Of a stretch of DNA of 40,127 nt, positions 38,611 through 40,127 are shown piece after piece. A program made the position numbers and the translations under genes. The notes beneath the pieces are model-generated. The model was not told the origin of the DNA and searched no databases. It saw only the letters and a list, made by a program, of their open reading frames with translations. Position 1 is the first letter of the stretch. Each line of letters opens with the position of its first letter. Origin of the DNA: WHSM01 sp050701635 (GTDB lineage: Bacteria; Actinomycetota; Actinomycetes; Mycobacteriales; Micromonosporaceae); contig JBOGDF010000004.1 of assembly GCA_050701635.1 (NCBI GenBank), positions 1-40,127 of the forward strand, given 5' to 3'.

Positions 38611-40127
38611 ATGTCACGTCCCCGCCGTCTGGACCCGCCGCCGCCGTACCCGGCGCTGAGCTGGGACGCCGCGCGCGCCCGGGAGTTCGCCGACCGCGCG
38701 CTCGACCTGTGGGAAGAGTTCCTGAAGCGGCTCCCGGAGCTTCCGATCACGCCTCGTGCCGACGCGGCCACGGTCGCCCGCGCGGTCGCCACCAGCGTGC
38801 CCGACGAGCCGATGCCCGACGACGAGCTGTTCGGGCACCTGCGCGACGTACTCGTCGAATGGCCGGCGGTCACCGGGCATCCGCGCTTCCTGGCGTACGT
38901 GGTGGGCTCCGGCACCGTCCCCGGCGCGGTCGCCGACCTGCTCGCGTCCGGGGTGAACATGAACCTCGGTGGTTGGGTGCTCTCCCCCTCGGCTACCGAG
39001 ATCGAGCTGCGGCTGATGCGCTGGTTCGCCGCGCAGTTCGGGCTGCCCGAGACCGCGGGCGGGCTGATGCTCTCGGGCGGCGCGATGGCCACCTTCACCG
39101 CGCTGAAGGCCGCCCGCGACCAGACGGCGGGGTGGGACGTACGCGGCCTCGGCGTCGACGCCGGGCCGCCGCTGCTGGGGTACGCCTCCGCCGACGTACA
39201 TGTGGTGACCGACCGGGCGTTCGACATGCTGGGCCTGGGCACCCACGCTCTGCGCAAGGTCGCCACCGGGCCGGACCACCGGATGCGGGTGGACGCGCTG
39301 CGCGACGCGATCGAGACCGACCTGGCGGTGGGCGCGCGGCCGTACGTGGTGGTCGCCACCGCCGGCACCACCGCGACCGGAGCGATCGACCCGCTGCCGG
39401 AGATCGCCGACCTGTGCGCCGAGCACGGTCTCTGGCTGCACGTCGACGCCGCGTACGGCGGGGCCGCCGTTCTCGCCGATGACCTGCGGCCGGCGCTGGC
39501 CGGCATCGAACGGGCGGGCTCGATCGCCTTCGATCCGCACAAGTGGCTCTACATCCCACAGTCGGCCGGCTGCCTGCTGGTACGCGACGTACGGCACCTC
39601 GCGGACGCGTTCGACGTACACCCCAGCTTCATCCACGAGGAGAAGGAGCTCTCCGGTCGCGGTGTCGACATCGGAAGTCTGGGACCCCAGTTCAGCCGGG
39701 GCTTCGCGGCGTTGAAGGTGTGGGTGTCGCTGCTGGCGCACGGGCGGACCGCGTACGCCCGCCGGATCTCCCACGACGCGGCGCTGGCCCGCTTCCTCGG
39801 CGAGCGGGCAGCACAGCGGCCGGAGTTCCAACTGGCGGCGCCGGTGAGCCTGTCCACCACGTGTTTCCGGTACGTCCCGCCAGATCTCGCCGGCCGCTCG
39901 GGTACGGCCGTCGACGACTACCTCGATCTGCTCAACCAGCGGCTGATGACCGAGGTGCAGATGGACGGCCGGGTGAGCTGCTCCAACGCCGTGCTGGCCG
40001 GGCGGTTCGTGCTGCGCGCCTGCGTCGTGAACTACCGCACCGAAGCCGCGGACGTCGAAGCGCTGCTCGACGTCGCGGCGGAGCTCGGGGCCCGGCTCGA
40101 CGGCGGGCTGCGCCCGCCCGGCCTGAC
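38611..40127 (+). CDS. PLP-dependent group II decarboxylase (3' end outside window)
   Basis: 505 residues without a stop before the window ends. The PLP site is complete: HVDAAYGGAA with His277 and Asp279, and the Schiff-base Lys311 in FDPHKWLYIPQ. GWVLSPSATEIELRLMRWF and VVVATAGTTATGAIDPL are typical of the aromatic amino-acid / glutamate / diaminobutyrate decarboxylase family. The substrate cannot be fixed from these motifs. ATG 38611 lies 14 bases after the salicylate synthase stop, with AGGGGG upstream, so the two are surely in one transcript. The enzyme probably makes an amine building block for the salicylate-capped product. Confidence 0.9.
   Translation, partial: MSRPRRLDPPPPYPALSWDAARAREFADRALDLWEEFLKRLPELPITPRADAATVARAVATSVPDEPMPDDELFGHLRDVLVEWPAVTGHPRFLAYVVGSGTVPGAVADLLASGVNMNLGGWVLSPSATEIELRLMRWFAAQFGLPETAGGLMLSGGAMATFTALKAARDQTAGWDVRGLGVDAGPPLLGYASADVHVVTDRAFDMLGLGTHALRKVATGPDHRMRVDALRDAIETDLAVGARPYVVVATAGTTATGAIDPLPEIADLCAEHGLWLHVDAAYGGAAVLADDLRPALAGIERAGSIAFDPHKWLYIPQSAGCLLVRDVRHLADAFDVHPSFIHEEKELSGRGVDIGSLGPQFSRGFAALKVWVSLLAHGRTAYARRISHDAALARFLGERAAQRPEFQLAAPVSLSTTCFRYVPPDLAGRSGTAVDDYLDLLNQRLMTEVQMDGRVSCSNAVLAGRFVLRACVVNYRTEAADVEALLDVAAELGARLDGGLRPPGL

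Overview
The window is very GC-rich, uses GTG and TTG starts freely, and carries a gene set typical of a filamentous actinobacterium. Protein style and gene order suggest Micromonosporaceae (Micromonospora and relatives). That family assignment is inference from pattern, not from a marker gene.

Layout. (1) Bases 1-86 hold the last codons of an unidentified plus-strand gene, possibly a transposase. (2) Bases 112-11245 are a conserved actinobacterial core: pentapeptide-repeat protein, purH, purN, PerM-like membrane protein (DUF6350), sucD, sucC, a stand-alone B12-binding subunit (IcmB-like), an M23 peptidase and the UvrD/PcrA helicase. With the chorismate mutase at 17.6 kb this matches, mirror-imaged and with the same relative strands, the Mycobacterium tuberculosis order Rv0948c-Rv0957. 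Two blocks are extra here: the B12 subunit between the peptidase and sucC, and a five-gene Opp/Dpp peptide ABC transporter operon (11.4-17.25 kb) between the helicase and chorismate mutase. (3) Chorismate mutase is preceded by what looks like a complete Phe/Tyr ribosome-mediated attenuator: a 20-codon leader with TTT-TTT-TAT-GGC-TAC, a leader hairpin, an antiterminator pairing and a GC-rich terminator. It is followed by a PIG-L/LmbE deacetylase. (4) At 18.8-22.9 kb lies a PspC-type envelope-stress system: response regulator and PspC-histidine kinase on the minus strand, divergent from a PspC/LiaF-like protein and a small membrane protein. (5) At 22.9-26.2 kb are phospholipid genes: a phosphatidylserine decarboxylase with an N-terminal extension, and pssA, separated by a gene for a coiled-coil protein with a histone-H1-like lysine-rich tail. 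(6) At 26.5-33.9 kb are a double-Nudix protein, guaA, a STAND-like ATPase/TPR protein translationally coupled to an APH-fold kinase, and a DUF72 protein. (7) At 33.9-35.3 kb there is a scar region: a toxin-antitoxin-like pair whose toxin frame lacks a normal start, then two facing gene remnants that have both lost their N-termini. (8) From 35.4 kb to the end lies the edge of a salicylate-based (probably siderophore) biosynthetic cluster: an aryl-acid AMP ligase carrying salicylate-type pocket residues, a divergent MbtI/Irp9-type salicylate synthase, and a PLP decarboxylase running off the window.

The two most novel signals are the chorismate mutase attenuator (17439-17560) and a two-copy structured palindromic repeat (11306-11412 and 18661-18757). 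The two repeat copies share sequence, lie directly against stop codons, and differ by pair-preserving substitutions.
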